DNA from: Chitinophagaceae bacterium
Lineage (GTDB): Bacteria; Bacteroidota; Bacteroidia; Chitinophagales; Chitinophagaceae
Reading direction: 5' to 3'
DNA length: 15,047 nucleotides
Assembly: GCA_009996555.1 (NCBI GenBank)
Contig: JAACZX010000011.1
Coordinates: 1-15,047 of the forward strand
Shown here: piece by piece, positions 5,607 through 12,354 of the stretch
Layout of the letters: each line of letters starts with the position of its first letter
Numbering within the stretch: position 1 is the stretch's first letter
The notes under the pieces: generated by a model
Told to the model about the DNA's origin: nothing
The model's database searches: none
Seen by the model: only the letters and a program-made list of their open reading frames with translations
Made by a program: the position numbers and the translations under genes

Positions 5607-5684
5607 GATTTTAGATTTGCGATTGCAGATTTAAATTTCAACACATCAGGCAAATCTAAAATCGCCAATCTGAAATCTGCAATC
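5607..5684. repeat. Two inverted arrays of degenerate GATTNNN heptamers between convergent genes
   Basis: On the plus strand 5607-5634 reads as four 7-mers: GATTTTA, GATTTGC, GATTGCA, GATTTAA. On the minus strand 5684-5651 reads GATTGCA, GATTTCA, GATTGGC, GATTTTA and a partial GATTTG. The two arrays face each other across 16 bases. GATTTTAGATTTG (5607-5619) pairs perfectly with 5651-5663, and GATTGCAGATTT (5621-5632) pairs perfectly with 5673-5684; the pairs interleave rather than nest. The block fills the gap between paaD (+) and the isomerase gene (-), where transcription from both sides must end. Confidence 0.75.
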
Positions 5685-5685
5685 A

Positions 5686-6600
5686 TCAAAAGCTGTCTGC
5701 TTCCCTATAAGCTTTAATCAACGCCAGCTCACCTTCTTTACCGGGCAACGCATTGCCATGTTCCATCCCCATGATCCCTTTGAAGCCTTTCTTGTGAATA
5801 TGTTTGAAGATGTTCTTGTAATTCATTTCACCGGTGCCCGGTTCTTTGCGGCCGGGGTTATCACCTATCTGGAAATAACCGGTTTCTTCCCACACACGAT
5901 CAATCGATGCAATGATGTTGCCTTCGTTACGCTGCATATGATACATATCAAACAAAAACTTGCACGACGGACTGTTCACTGCTTTGCAGATCATATAAGT
6001 TTGATCGGTGCCACGTAAAAACAGATCGCTGTTATCGCTCAATGCTTCCAGCACCATTACCAATCCATGCGGTTCAAGAATAGCAGCACCTTTACGTAAT
6101 GCAGTAATTACATTCGCTGTTTGCATTTCATGCGATAAACGACGATCGTAATTACCAGGCACTACCGTTAACCATTTTGCATTGCAACGCTTGGCTACTT
6201 CAATGGCTGTTCTGCAATCTTTCTCCATTTTATCAACCCACTCCTGCTTGCCGCTGGTGAGCGAAGTGATCCAATGCCAGTTATCGGAAGTGATCACAAA
6301 CACACCCATACGCATGCCCAGCTTTGCAAGCAAGTCGCCAATCTTTTTTTGTTCTTCAGCAGAACGGCTCATCATGCCATTGTCTTCAATACTGCGGAAA
6401 CCCTGGTCGTATGCCCAACGGATCTGATCGAGAAAACTATCACCGCCATTGTTTTTAAACATGCCTGCATGAAAAGCGTAATCCAATTGAAAAGGTTTCT
6501 CTGCCAATTGTTGTTTGTCCGATCCTGCCATTGCACTTGTACCTGTTACAGCAGCTGCTCCTGCCAATACCGATTGTTGAAGAAATTGTCTGCGTTGCAT
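5686..6600 (-). CDS. Tat-exported hydroxypyruvate-isomerase-like TIM-barrel protein
   Basis: The 304-residue protein belongs to the xylose-isomerase-like TIM-barrel superfamily, Hyi-like branch, which interconverts hydroxypyruvate and tartronate semialdehyde or acts on other small sugars. The signature DNPGRKEPGTGEMNY (247-261) is seen, with likely metal ligands E185 (VLEALSD), D218 and H221 (FDMYHMQ) and E280 (GMEHG). The N-terminus MQRRQFLQQSVLAGAAAVTG is a twin-arginine-type signal, so the enzyme should be exported folded, which is common for sugar enzymes of Bacteroidota but not for classical cytoplasmic Hyi. The frame extends to 6642, but the ATG at 6600 is chosen because it puts the twin arginines at residues 3-4. 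It points away from the SUMF1-like and Gfo/Idh genes; the true substrate is unknown. Confidence 0.87.
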   Translation of the reverse strand: MQRRQFLQQSVLAGAAAVTGTSAMAGSDKQQLAEKPFQLDYAFHAGMFKNNGGDSFLDQIRWAYDQGFRSIEDNGMMSRSAEEQKKIGDLLAKLGMRMGVFVITSDNWHWITSLTSGKQEWVDKMEKDCRTAIEVAKRCNAKWLTVVPGNYDRRLSHEMQTANVITALRKGAAILEPHGLVMVLEALSDNSDLFLRGTDQTYMICKAVNSPSCKFLFDMYHMQRNEGNIIASIDRVWEETGYFQIGDNPGRKEPGTGEMNYKNIFKHIHKKGFKGIMGMEHGNALPGKEGELALIKAYREADSF

Positions 6601-6754
6601 AAAATGTATTTGGGTTCTCAATTTAATGATCCTCTTCAACAATCAGGAAACGATTTTTCAATTGCGCAATCGGTTTCGCAGTAAAAAAACAGCCGCATTC
6701 ACATTTCACTAACAAGTGATACGGTTAGTTTCAGTAATTTCCCTTTTCACTATT

Positions 6755-7720
6755 ATGAACAGGAAAAATCTTCTTTCGCTTTTTTGCTTGCTGAGTGTTG
6801 TTGGAGCAAATGCTCAATCGACCGATACTTCGTTCCGAACTTATCAGCTGGCTATTCCGTCAAGTAACCTGCAAAGTACAATGGTCGCCATTCCCGCAGG
6901 CACATTTAAAATGGGCAGTGCTGATGCCGATAAACAAAAAGAAACAGATGAAACACCACAGCGTGAAGTAAGTATCGGTGCTTTCTGGATGGGTGCTTAT
7001 GAAGTAACGTACGATGAGTTCAATGCATTTTTTCTGGATGAATCCATCAGCCAAAATACAGCAGTTGATGCAGTAACAAGACCCAGCTCTCCTTATATTG
7101 ATATGACTTTGGGCATGGGAAAAACTGGCGGTTTTCCTGCAAACAGTATGCAGCAATATGGTGCACTCATGTATTGCAAGTGGCTGTATAAAAAAACAGG
7201 CGTGTTCTTTCGTTTGCCAACAGAAGCTGAATGGGAATATGCGGCTCGTGCAGGTGCAACAACGGTTTATCCTTTTGGTAATGATGCAAAAGAGTTAGGT
7301 AACTATGCATGGTTTAAAACAAACAGTGAGAACCGTTATCATAAAGTGGGTGAGAAAAAACCAAATGCCTGGGGTTTGTACGATATGCTGGGCAACGTAG
7401 GCGAATGGGTACTCGATCAATACAGCGAAACGTATTTCACGACTATTGGCGATAAAGCAAACAATCCTTTGATCGAGCCAACGAACCGTTATCCAAGAAC
7501 AGTGAAAGGCGGAACTTACCAGGATGAAGCAAAAGAATTGCGCAGTGCCAACAGAACAAAATCGGATCCTGTTTGGAATCGTCGTGATCCGCAAATACCA
7601 AAAAGCAAATGGTGGAATGCAGATGCACCGTTCATTGGTTTCCGTATTGTTCGTCCGTTGAAGCAACCGAGTGCGGAAGAAGCAGAAGCGTTCTTTCAAA
7701 AATATTTAGGCGAAGATTAA
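6755..7720 (+). CDS. Exported SUMF1/FGE-fold protein lacking the catalytic cysteines
   Basis: The 321-residue protein has a Sec signal peptide (LLSLFCLLSVVGANA, cut before Q21) and a formylglycine-generating-enzyme-like fold over about residues 43-310. Seen motifs are MVAIPAGTFKMGS (43-55), AYEVTYDEFNAFF, RLPTEAEWEYAARAG, YDMLGNVGEWVLD, RTVKGGTYQDEAKELRSANR and IGFRIVRP. True FGE uses two cysteines in the segment after the RGGS motif; here the corresponding KGGTYQDEAKELRS segment has none, and the only cysteines in the mature protein is the one in ALMYCKW. It is therefore more likely a binding or structural protein, as in the GldJ/GldK-like relatives, than a sulfatase activator. No sulfatase gene is in the window. 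The ATG at 6755 is chosen for the signal peptide; the frame opens 13 codons earlier. Confidence 0.88.
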   Translation: MNRKNLLSLFCLLSVVGANAQSTDTSFRTYQLAIPSSNLQSTMVAIPAGTFKMGSADADKQKETDETPQREVSIGAFWMGAYEVTYDEFNAFFLDESISQNTAVDAVTRPSSPYIDMTLGMGKTGGFPANSMQQYGALMYCKWLYKKTGVFFRLPTEAEWEYAARAGATTVYPFGNDAKELGNYAWFKTNSENRYHKVGEKKPNAWGLYDMLGNVGEWVLDQYSETYFTTIGDKANNPLIEPTNRYPRTVKGGTYQDEAKELRSANRTKSDPVWNRRDPQIPKSKWWNADAPFIGFRIVRPLKQPSAEEAEAFFQKYLGED

Positions 7721-7721
7721 G

Positions 7722-7739
7722 TACGAGGTACGAGGTACG
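7722..7739 (+). repeat. TACGAGG heptamer tandem repeat
   Basis: TACGAGG is repeated at 7722-7728 and 7729-7735 with a partial TACG at 7736-7739, beginning one base after the stop codon of the SUMF1-like gene. It is directly followed by an imperfect palindrome, CGTC-A-GACG-CTCT-CGTC-G-GACG (7747-7768), which could form a hairpin but has no T-run after it. Confidence 0.65.
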
Positions 7740-7783
7740 TATGCTTCGTCAGACGCTCTCGTCGGACGGATAAAATCAGTAAG

Positions 7784-7814
7784 TAAGGAATTTGGAATTG
7801 GGATTTAGGAATTG
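7784..7814 (+). repeat. Degenerate TTNGGAA heptamer array
   Basis: The stretch divides into TAAGGAA, TTTGGAA, TTGGGAT, TTAGGAA and a partial TTG, four units with a strict 7-base period. Ten bases further, 7822-7837 holds CTTTGTGCCTAAGTGG, which contains TTGTGCC, the complement of the GGCACAA heptamer found inside paaE. Together with the TACGAGG array these repeats occupy most of the 160-base gap before the Gfo/Idh gene. Confidence 0.6.
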
Positions 7815-7880
7815 AAAAACCTTTGTGCCTAAGTGGCAAAACAAACAAAACAATAAACTGTAAATATCTAAACCTTCAAC

Positions 7881-9200
7881 ATGAACAACGATAACAATTC
7901 ACGCAGGGAGTTTGTAAAAACTTCTTCGCTGCTTGCCGGCGGTCTTATCATGAGTCCGTTACTGTCAAAAGCCAATTTCTTTTCAGGTGCCGATGAAACC
8001 ATTAAAGTAGCGCTTGTTGGTTGCGGTGGTCGTGGTACTGGCGCTGCCATGCAGGCATTACTTGCCAAACAAAATGTAAAGCTGGTTGCAATGGCTGATG
8101 CTTTTCGTGACCGCATCGACAACTGTTATAAAACATTAACGAGAGATGATGGCTCAGGTTCTTCTGTAAAAGCAAAAGTGGATGTTCCGGACGAAAGAAA
8201 ATTTGCTGGCTTCGATGCTTATGCAAAAGCCATCGCATTGGCAGATGTGGTGATCTTAACCACACCTCCCGGTTTCCGTCCTATTCATTTTGAAGAAGCG
8301 GTGAACAAAGGCAAACACGTGTTCATGGAAAAACCTGTTGCAACTGATCCGGTTGGTATCCGCAGAGTATTGGATGCTGCTGAAAAAGCAAAACAGCAAA
8401 AGCTGAACGTGGTCGTTGGTCTTCAGCGCCGTTACCAGAATTCGTATCGTGAGTTATTCAAACGTAAAAATTTAATTGGCGATATCACATCTGCTCAAGC
8501 CTGGTGGAACAACGATGGTGTGTGGGTGAACAAACGCAAATACGGACAAACAGAAATGGAATACCAAATGCGGAACTGGTATTATTTCAACTGGCTTTGC
8601 GGCGATCATATCGTAGAACAGCACATTCACAATATTGATGTGGTGAACTGGTTTAAAGATGCCTATCCAGTGAAAGCACAAGGAATGGGTGGAAGACAGG
8701 TGCGTAAAGGAAAAGATCACGGTGAAATTTTCGATCATCACTTTGTTGAGTTCACGTATGCCGATGGTTCAGTATTGAACAGCCAGTGCCGTCATATTCC
8801 CGGAACCATGAGTCGTGTTGATGAATTGATCGTTGGCACCAAGGGAAGTATTAAAGGTGACGCTGCCACAATCTTAGATGCAAAAGGAAAATCGGTTTAC
8901 CAATTTGATAAGAAAGGTGAAAACAATCCTTACCAAAATGAACATGATGAACTTTTTGCAGCTATTGCCAAAGGCGAATATAAATTTGCTGATGCAGAAA
9001 TTGGTGCAAAGAGTACAATGACTGCTATCATGGGTCGTATGGCAACATACTCTGGTCAGATATTGGAATGGGATAAAGTGCTCGCCTCAAATCTTGATCT
9101 GCAACCAAAGAAATACGATTGGGATGCGGCACCACCTATTCTGCCAAACGATGATGGATATTACCCGATTGCAGTGCCAGGTGTTACGAAATATGTTTAA
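7881..9200 (+). CDS. Tat-exported Gfo/Idh/MocA-family oxidoreductase
   Basis: The 439-residue protein is an NAD(P)-dependent oxidoreductase of the glucose-fructose oxidoreductase/inositol dehydrogenase type, acting on sugars or polyols. It opens with a twin-arginine signal (SRREFVKTSSLLAGGLIMSP, residues 7-26). A Rossmann domain follows, with the dinucleotide motif KVALVGCGGRGTGAAM (42-57) and the conserved M-E150-K151-P152 that carries the catalytic lysine of the EKP motif. The catalytic domain includes HIVEQHIHNIDVVNWF (243-258), typical of the exported Bacteroidota branch, and GYYPIAVPG near the end. Its neighbours, an exported Hyi-like isomerase and an exported SUMF1-fold protein, suggest a periplasmic carbohydrate function. 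The substrate is not evident. The ATG at 7881 is the only start that gives a normal Tat signal. A terminator follows at 9221. Confidence 0.92.
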   Translation: MNNDNNSRREFVKTSSLLAGGLIMSPLLSKANFFSGADETIKVALVGCGGRGTGAAMQALLAKQNVKLVAMADAFRDRIDNCYKTLTRDDGSGSSVKAKVDVPDERKFAGFDAYAKAIALADVVILTTPPGFRPIHFEEAVNKGKHVFMEKPVATDPVGIRRVLDAAEKAKQQKLNVVVGLQRRYQNSYRELFKRKNLIGDITSAQAWWNNDGVWVNKRKYGQTEMEYQMRNWYYFNWLCGDHIVEQHIHNIDVVNWFKDAYPVKAQGMGGRQVRKGKDHGEIFDHHFVEFTYADGSVLNSQCRHIPGTMSRVDELIVGTKGSIKGDAATILDAKGKSVYQFDKKGENNPYQNEHDELFAAIAKGEYKFADAEIGAKSTMTAIMGRMATYSGQILEWDKVLASNLDLQPKKYDWDAAPPILPNDDGYYPIAVPGVTKYV

Positions 9201-9220
9201 TCATTTCTAATTGCATATAC

Positions 9221-9248
9221 AAAGGCCATCGCATTGATGGTCTTTTTT
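9221..9248 (+). terminator. Rho-independent terminator after the Gfo/Idh gene
   Basis: A 7-bp stem, GGCCATC (9224-9230) and GATGGTC (9236-9242) with one G-T pair, closes a 5-base loop and is followed by six T residues (9243-9248). The A-run before it extends the stem. It lies 21 bases after the stop codon. Confidence 0.85.
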
Positions 9249-9261
9249 GTTTAGGTGCATT

Positions 9262-9326
9262 CAGGTATGTCCTATTTATCAAAGCTTGACAAAACTTATC
9301 GGTTTGCTGGAAATATGGCATACCTG
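9262..9326 (+). other. Long-range inverted repeat upstream of the mgtC-like gene
   Basis: CAGGTATGTC (9262-9271) can pair with GGCATACCTG (9317-9326), 10 pairs with one G-T wobble across a 45-base loop. It lies 55 bases before the MgtC-type start. It may be an mRNA leader structure or a protein-binding site; nothing in the sequence decides between them. Confidence 0.3.
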
Positions 9327-9380
9327 GTCAACTCTTGTTTTACATTTACTAACTTGTTGCTTGTTTTAAGGATATAGCTT

Positions 9381-10022
9381 ATGGATATTACCATCTATTT
9401 AGAAGAGGCCGCACAGGTATCAATCGCCTTCATCATTGGTGCAGTTATTGGGCTTGAACGTGAGTTCAGAAGTAAACCTGCGGGTTTTCGAACCATGATC
9501 TTTATTTGTGTGGGCTCCTGTTTGTATACTATTCTTTCCAAAGAAAGTAACACGGTGAGTCCCGATCGTATTGCCAGTAACATTGTAACCGGCATTGGTT
9601 TTATTGGTGCAGGTGTCATTTTTAAAGAAGGTATTTCAGTGAATGGCTTAACGACAGCAGCATTGATCTGGATCACTGCTGCATTGGGTATGGCCATCGG
9701 TTTTCATAATTATCCGCTGGCATTTGTTGTAAGCAGTATGGTGGTGGTTGCTTTGTTTGTTTTAGAACCTGTGCAACGCTTCATTAACCGTTTACATAAA
9801 GTAAAAGATTACAAAGTAAGAACCGCCGACACCAGCGATGTGTTTAAAACAGAACTTGAACAATTTTTTACGACACACGACATCAGCTTCCGTTGTATGA
9901 AAATGAACAAGGAAAATAATGATGCAGTATACCTTTACCGCATTGGCGCACCCAAACATGATTATGATATTGTAAATGATTTTTTACTGAAGCACCAAAG
10001 TGTCAGCAGCTTTGATGTATAG
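9381..10022 (+). CDS. MgtC/SapB-family membrane protein
   Basis: The 213-residue inner-membrane protein has the MgtC/SapB fold. About four or five membrane segments lie at residues 9-27, 38-53, 66-84, 90-108 and 111-130. The conserved motifs IGLEREFRSKPAGFRT (23-38) and GIGFIGAGVIFKEG (71-84) are clear. A soluble C-terminal domain of about 75 residues (FKTELEQFFTTHDISFRCMK and onward) resembles the ACT-like tail of this family. Members are tied to survival at low Mg2+, to virulence in Salmonella and mycobacteria, and to control of ATP synthase; the role in an environmental Bacteroidota species is unknown. It lies 28 bases before paaG in the same direction and could be co-transcribed with it, although no functional link is known. 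The gene symbol is left open because the family is wide. Confidence 0.9.
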   Translation: MDITIYLEEAAQVSIAFIIGAVIGLEREFRSKPAGFRTMIFICVGSCLYTILSKESNTVSPDRIASNIVTGIGFIGAGVIFKEGISVNGLTTAALIWITAALGMAIGFHNYPLAFVVSSMVVVALFVLEPVQRFINRLHKVKDYKVRTADTSDVFKTELEQFFTTHDISFRCMKMNKENNDAVYLYRIGAPKHDYDIVNDFLLKHQSVSSFDV

Positions 10023-10050
10023 TTTTTTCACTCACACTTTAACTGTTGTT

Positions 10051-10827
10051 ATGTCATCCATTCTTTTTGAAATAAAAAATTCGGTTGCCTTTATTACACT
10101 TAACCGACCCGATAAATTCAACTCTTTCAACCGTGAAATGGCTTTGCTGTTGCAAAATAAACTCGATGAATGTGCATCGCTGCACGAAGTGCGTTGTGTG
10201 TACATGACCGGTGCAGGCAAAGCATTCTGTGCCGGGCAGGATATTGGCGAACTGGTTGGCGAACACAAAGTAGAACTGGCTCAGATCTTATCTGAACATT
10301 ACAATCCCATTGTTAAACGTATCCGTAATTTACCCAAGCCTGTTATTGCAGCTGTAAATGGTGTTGCAGCAGGAGCCGGCGCCAATATTGCGTTGTGTTG
10401 CGATATTGTTGTTGCTGCTGAATCTGCATCGTTCATCCAGGCATTTTCAAAAATTGGTTTGATACCAGACAGTGGCGGCACCTTCACCTTACCACGTTTG
10501 ATCGGCTGGCAAAAAGCAAGTGCATTAATGATGACGGGCGATAAAGTTTCTGCAGCAGATGCAGAAAAAATGGGTATGATCTATAAAGTAATGCCTGATA
10601 TTCTTTTTGAAGAAGAAAGTAAAAAAATGGCACAAACATTGGCAGCTATGCCCACCAAAGGTTTGGCCTACACGAAACATGTACTCAATTATTCGTTCAA
10701 TAATTCCTGGGAAGAACAATTGCTGGCAGAAGATCAGTTTCAACAAAAAGCTGCTGCAACGGAAGATTACCAGGAAGGCATTACAGCTTTTTTAGAAAAA
10801 CGTTCACCAAGGTTCAATGGTAAATAA
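10051..10827 (+). CDS. paaG: 2-(1,2-epoxy-1,2-dihydrophenyl)acetyl-CoA isomerase
   Basis: The 258-residue crotonase-fold enzyme converts the ring epoxide made by PaaABCE into the seven-membered oxepin-CoA, the step before ring cleavage. FITLNRPDKFNSFN (14-27) is the N-terminal crotonase motif. AFCAGQDIGEL (58-68) and AAGAGANIALCCDIV (106-120) form the acyl-CoA and oxyanion-hole region. KIGLIPDSGGTFTLPRLIG (134-152) has the PaaG-type PDSGGT sequence with the likely catalytic Asp140, where true enoyl-CoA hydratases usually have another layout. It could be another enoyl-CoA isomerase, but paaABCDE 4.4 kb upstream supports PaaG. The frame opens at 10000, inside the mgtC-like gene; the ATG at 10051 gives a start matching the family. 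paaF, paaH, paaJ, paaK and paaZ are not in the window. Confidence 0.85.
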   Translation: MSSILFEIKNSVAFITLNRPDKFNSFNREMALLLQNKLDECASLHEVRCVYMTGAGKAFCAGQDIGELVGEHKVELAQILSEHYNPIVKRIRNLPKPVIAAVNGVAAGAGANIALCCDIVVAAESASFIQAFSKIGLIPDSGGTFTLPRLIGWQKASALMMTGDKVSAADAEKMGMIYKVMPDILFEEESKKMAQTLAAMPTKGLAYTKHVLNYSFNNSWEEQLLAEDQFQQKAAATEDYQEGITAFLEKRSPRFNGK

Positions 10828-10855
10828 AAAAGCCCGCCACAAAATTGCAACGGGC
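10826..10855 (-). terminator. Terminator of the secreted-protein pair, overlapping the paaG stop codon
   Basis: GCCCG (10832-10836) pairs with CGGGC (10851-10855), and the stem can be extended with G-T pairs around an AATTTT loop. On the minus strand it is followed by six T residues (10831-10826), which fits a terminator for the gene ending at 10882. It overlaps the last two bases of the paaG stop codon, so it may also serve paaG, but there is no T-run on the plus strand. Confidence 0.7.
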
Positions 10856-10881
10856 CTGTCATCAGGGGTAAGCAAGTAGTT

Positions 10882-12330
10882 CTAGTTTAGTTTAATAAAG
10901 CGGAAGCTTTGTACATTATTCATCTCATCTTTCAATTGCAAAATATAAGTACCAGGTGAAAGCCTGTTCAGATCAAGGGTTAACTGCTGCTCTCCTTTTG
11001 TAAACCGTTGGTTGCTTGTATGAACAACCGCCCCTGCTGCATTCAATACATTTACTTCAACAGAAGATGATTGATGAAGAGTAAAGCTGATCGTTGTTTT
11101 ATCTTTCACCGGATTGGGGTAAAGTGTTGCTGCAGTAAAAGCAGCCATGTTTACTTTTACAATTTTTGAATATGCTGATTTACCATCAAGATCGGCTTGT
11201 TTGATCCTGTAGTAATAAGAATTGCTGTTGATACCATGGTGAACAAAATTGTAGGCTGTGCTGCTGCTACTGTTACCGGTTGCACTCACTCTTCCCACTT
11301 CGGTAAAATCAACAGCATTCAACGATGCTTCTACTGTATAATGAGAACAGTTTACTTCTGATGTTGCCGACCAGCTTACAATATTATCATCCCCTTTATT
11401 TTTTGCTGTAAGCTCCAGTTCACCTGCCGGTAAAATAGCCATGAGCATAGAAACAGCAAAGGGAGAAAAACTGGTGAAGCCTGCACGTGAAACTGAATAT
11501 GGGTTTGTGCCCGACGCAATAATATTCATCAAACCATAATCCCAGGATGAGGGAGAGAAATGTGCAAGCCTGCTGAATATCCGGTTAAAGCCAGTCAATT
11601 CAAGCGAGCCGGGCCATTGCACCGTAAGCGTAGCATTTGAACCCCCATTCACGGCTTCAGAAACCATCCAGGTTGCATTCACAGCATTTGAATTCATCGC
11701 ACTGCCACTGGTGCCGTTTGCATAAACAGCCGGCAGCATGCGCACATTAAACACATCTGTTGTTGACAACAAAGAAAGCGAAACGGTAACAGGCGTATAA
11801 GCACCTGATAAACCAACAGGAAATAATTTTGAACTATTACCAGCCACTTGCTGTTTCAAAACACCTGTACCCGTAGCCATCACATATTTGTCAGTACCAG
11901 CACCTGTTATCGAACCACTGCTGGCAATCGTAAGATCATAATTATTGATCGACAATTTGCCTGCAGACAAACTCAATGTATTGTTTATAGTAAGTGCTGA
12001 AGAAAGTGTGGCTACCCCCGAAGCTTTATTGATGGTAAGTTTATACAACGGCGAATTACTTGTTGTTGAAAGATATTGCGTAACAATGCCATCCATTATC
12101 AGTTCACCTGTACCAACCGGCGTAGCAGACTGATTGTTGGTAAAATTCTGCTTCATGTACATCTTCCCGTTATTTGTCAGCGATGCCGATGAGGCATTGG
12201 TAAAGTTGCCGTTTGCAGAAAAAATATCTGTGCTGCTGCCAATATATAATGTACCGTTGTTGGTAACATCAACCTGGGCCTTGGTAACCAATGCATAGAA
12301 AAACAGAAAAAAGCAGATTGTTTTCTTCAT
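10882..12330 (-). CDS. Secreted protein with a T9SS type A C-terminal sorting domain
   Basis: The 482-residue protein starts with a Sec signal peptide (KKTICFFLFFYALVTKAQ). A beta-rich N-terminal region (VTNNGTLYIGSSTDIF and repeated SLTNNGKMYMKQNFTNN type strands) suggests a beta-helix or polymorphic-repeat architecture. A small fibronectin-III-like domain follows at about 315-395 (EVNCSHYTVEASLNAVDFTE to YYYRIKQADLDGK). The last 80 residues form a type IX secretion sorting domain: LYPNPVKDKTTISFTL, NVLNAAGAVVH, LSPGTYILQL. Such proteins are exported by the Sec system, carried across the outer membrane by T9SS and attached to the surface or released. The ATG at 12330 is chosen to put the signal peptide at the N-terminus. 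It lies 24 bases after the 511-residue gene and probably forms a unit with it. Confidence 0.88.
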   Translation of the reverse strand: MKKTICFFLFFYALVTKAQVDVTNNGTLYIGSSTDIFSANGNFTNASSASLTNNGKMYMKQNFTNNQSATPVGTGELIMDGIVTQYLSTTSNSPLYKLTINKASGVATLSSALTINNTLSLSAGKLSINNYDLTIASSGSITGAGTDKYVMATGTGVLKQQVAGNSSKLFPVGLSGAYTPVTVSLSLLSTTDVFNVRMLPAVYANGTSGSAMNSNAVNATWMVSEAVNGGSNATLTVQWPGSLELTGFNRIFSRLAHFSPSSWDYGLMNIIASGTNPYSVSRAGFTSFSPFAVSMLMAILPAGELELTAKNKGDDNIVSWSATSEVNCSHYTVEASLNAVDFTEVGRVSATGNSSSSTAYNFVHHGINSNSYYYRIKQADLDGKSAYSKIVKVNMAAFTAATLYPNPVKDKTTISFTLHQSSSVEVNVLNAAGAVVHTSNQRFTKGEQQLTLDLNRLSPGTYILQLKDEMNNVQSFRFIKLN

Positions 12331-12354
12331 AAGATTTAAACGATTGATCACTGC

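Noticed and set aside
6755..7720. Annotation as an active formylglycine-generating enzyme
   Set aside because: The segment that should carry the two catalytic cysteines has none, and no sulfatase lies nearby.
7747..7768. Palindrome CGTC-A-GACG with CGTC-G-GACG as a terminator
   Set aside because: The stem has a central A-G mismatch and no T-run follows; it is more like part of a dispersed repeat.
5686..9200. The sugar-enzyme block as a mobile element
   Set aside because: No transposase, integrase, terminal inverted repeats or target-site duplication could be found at its edges.
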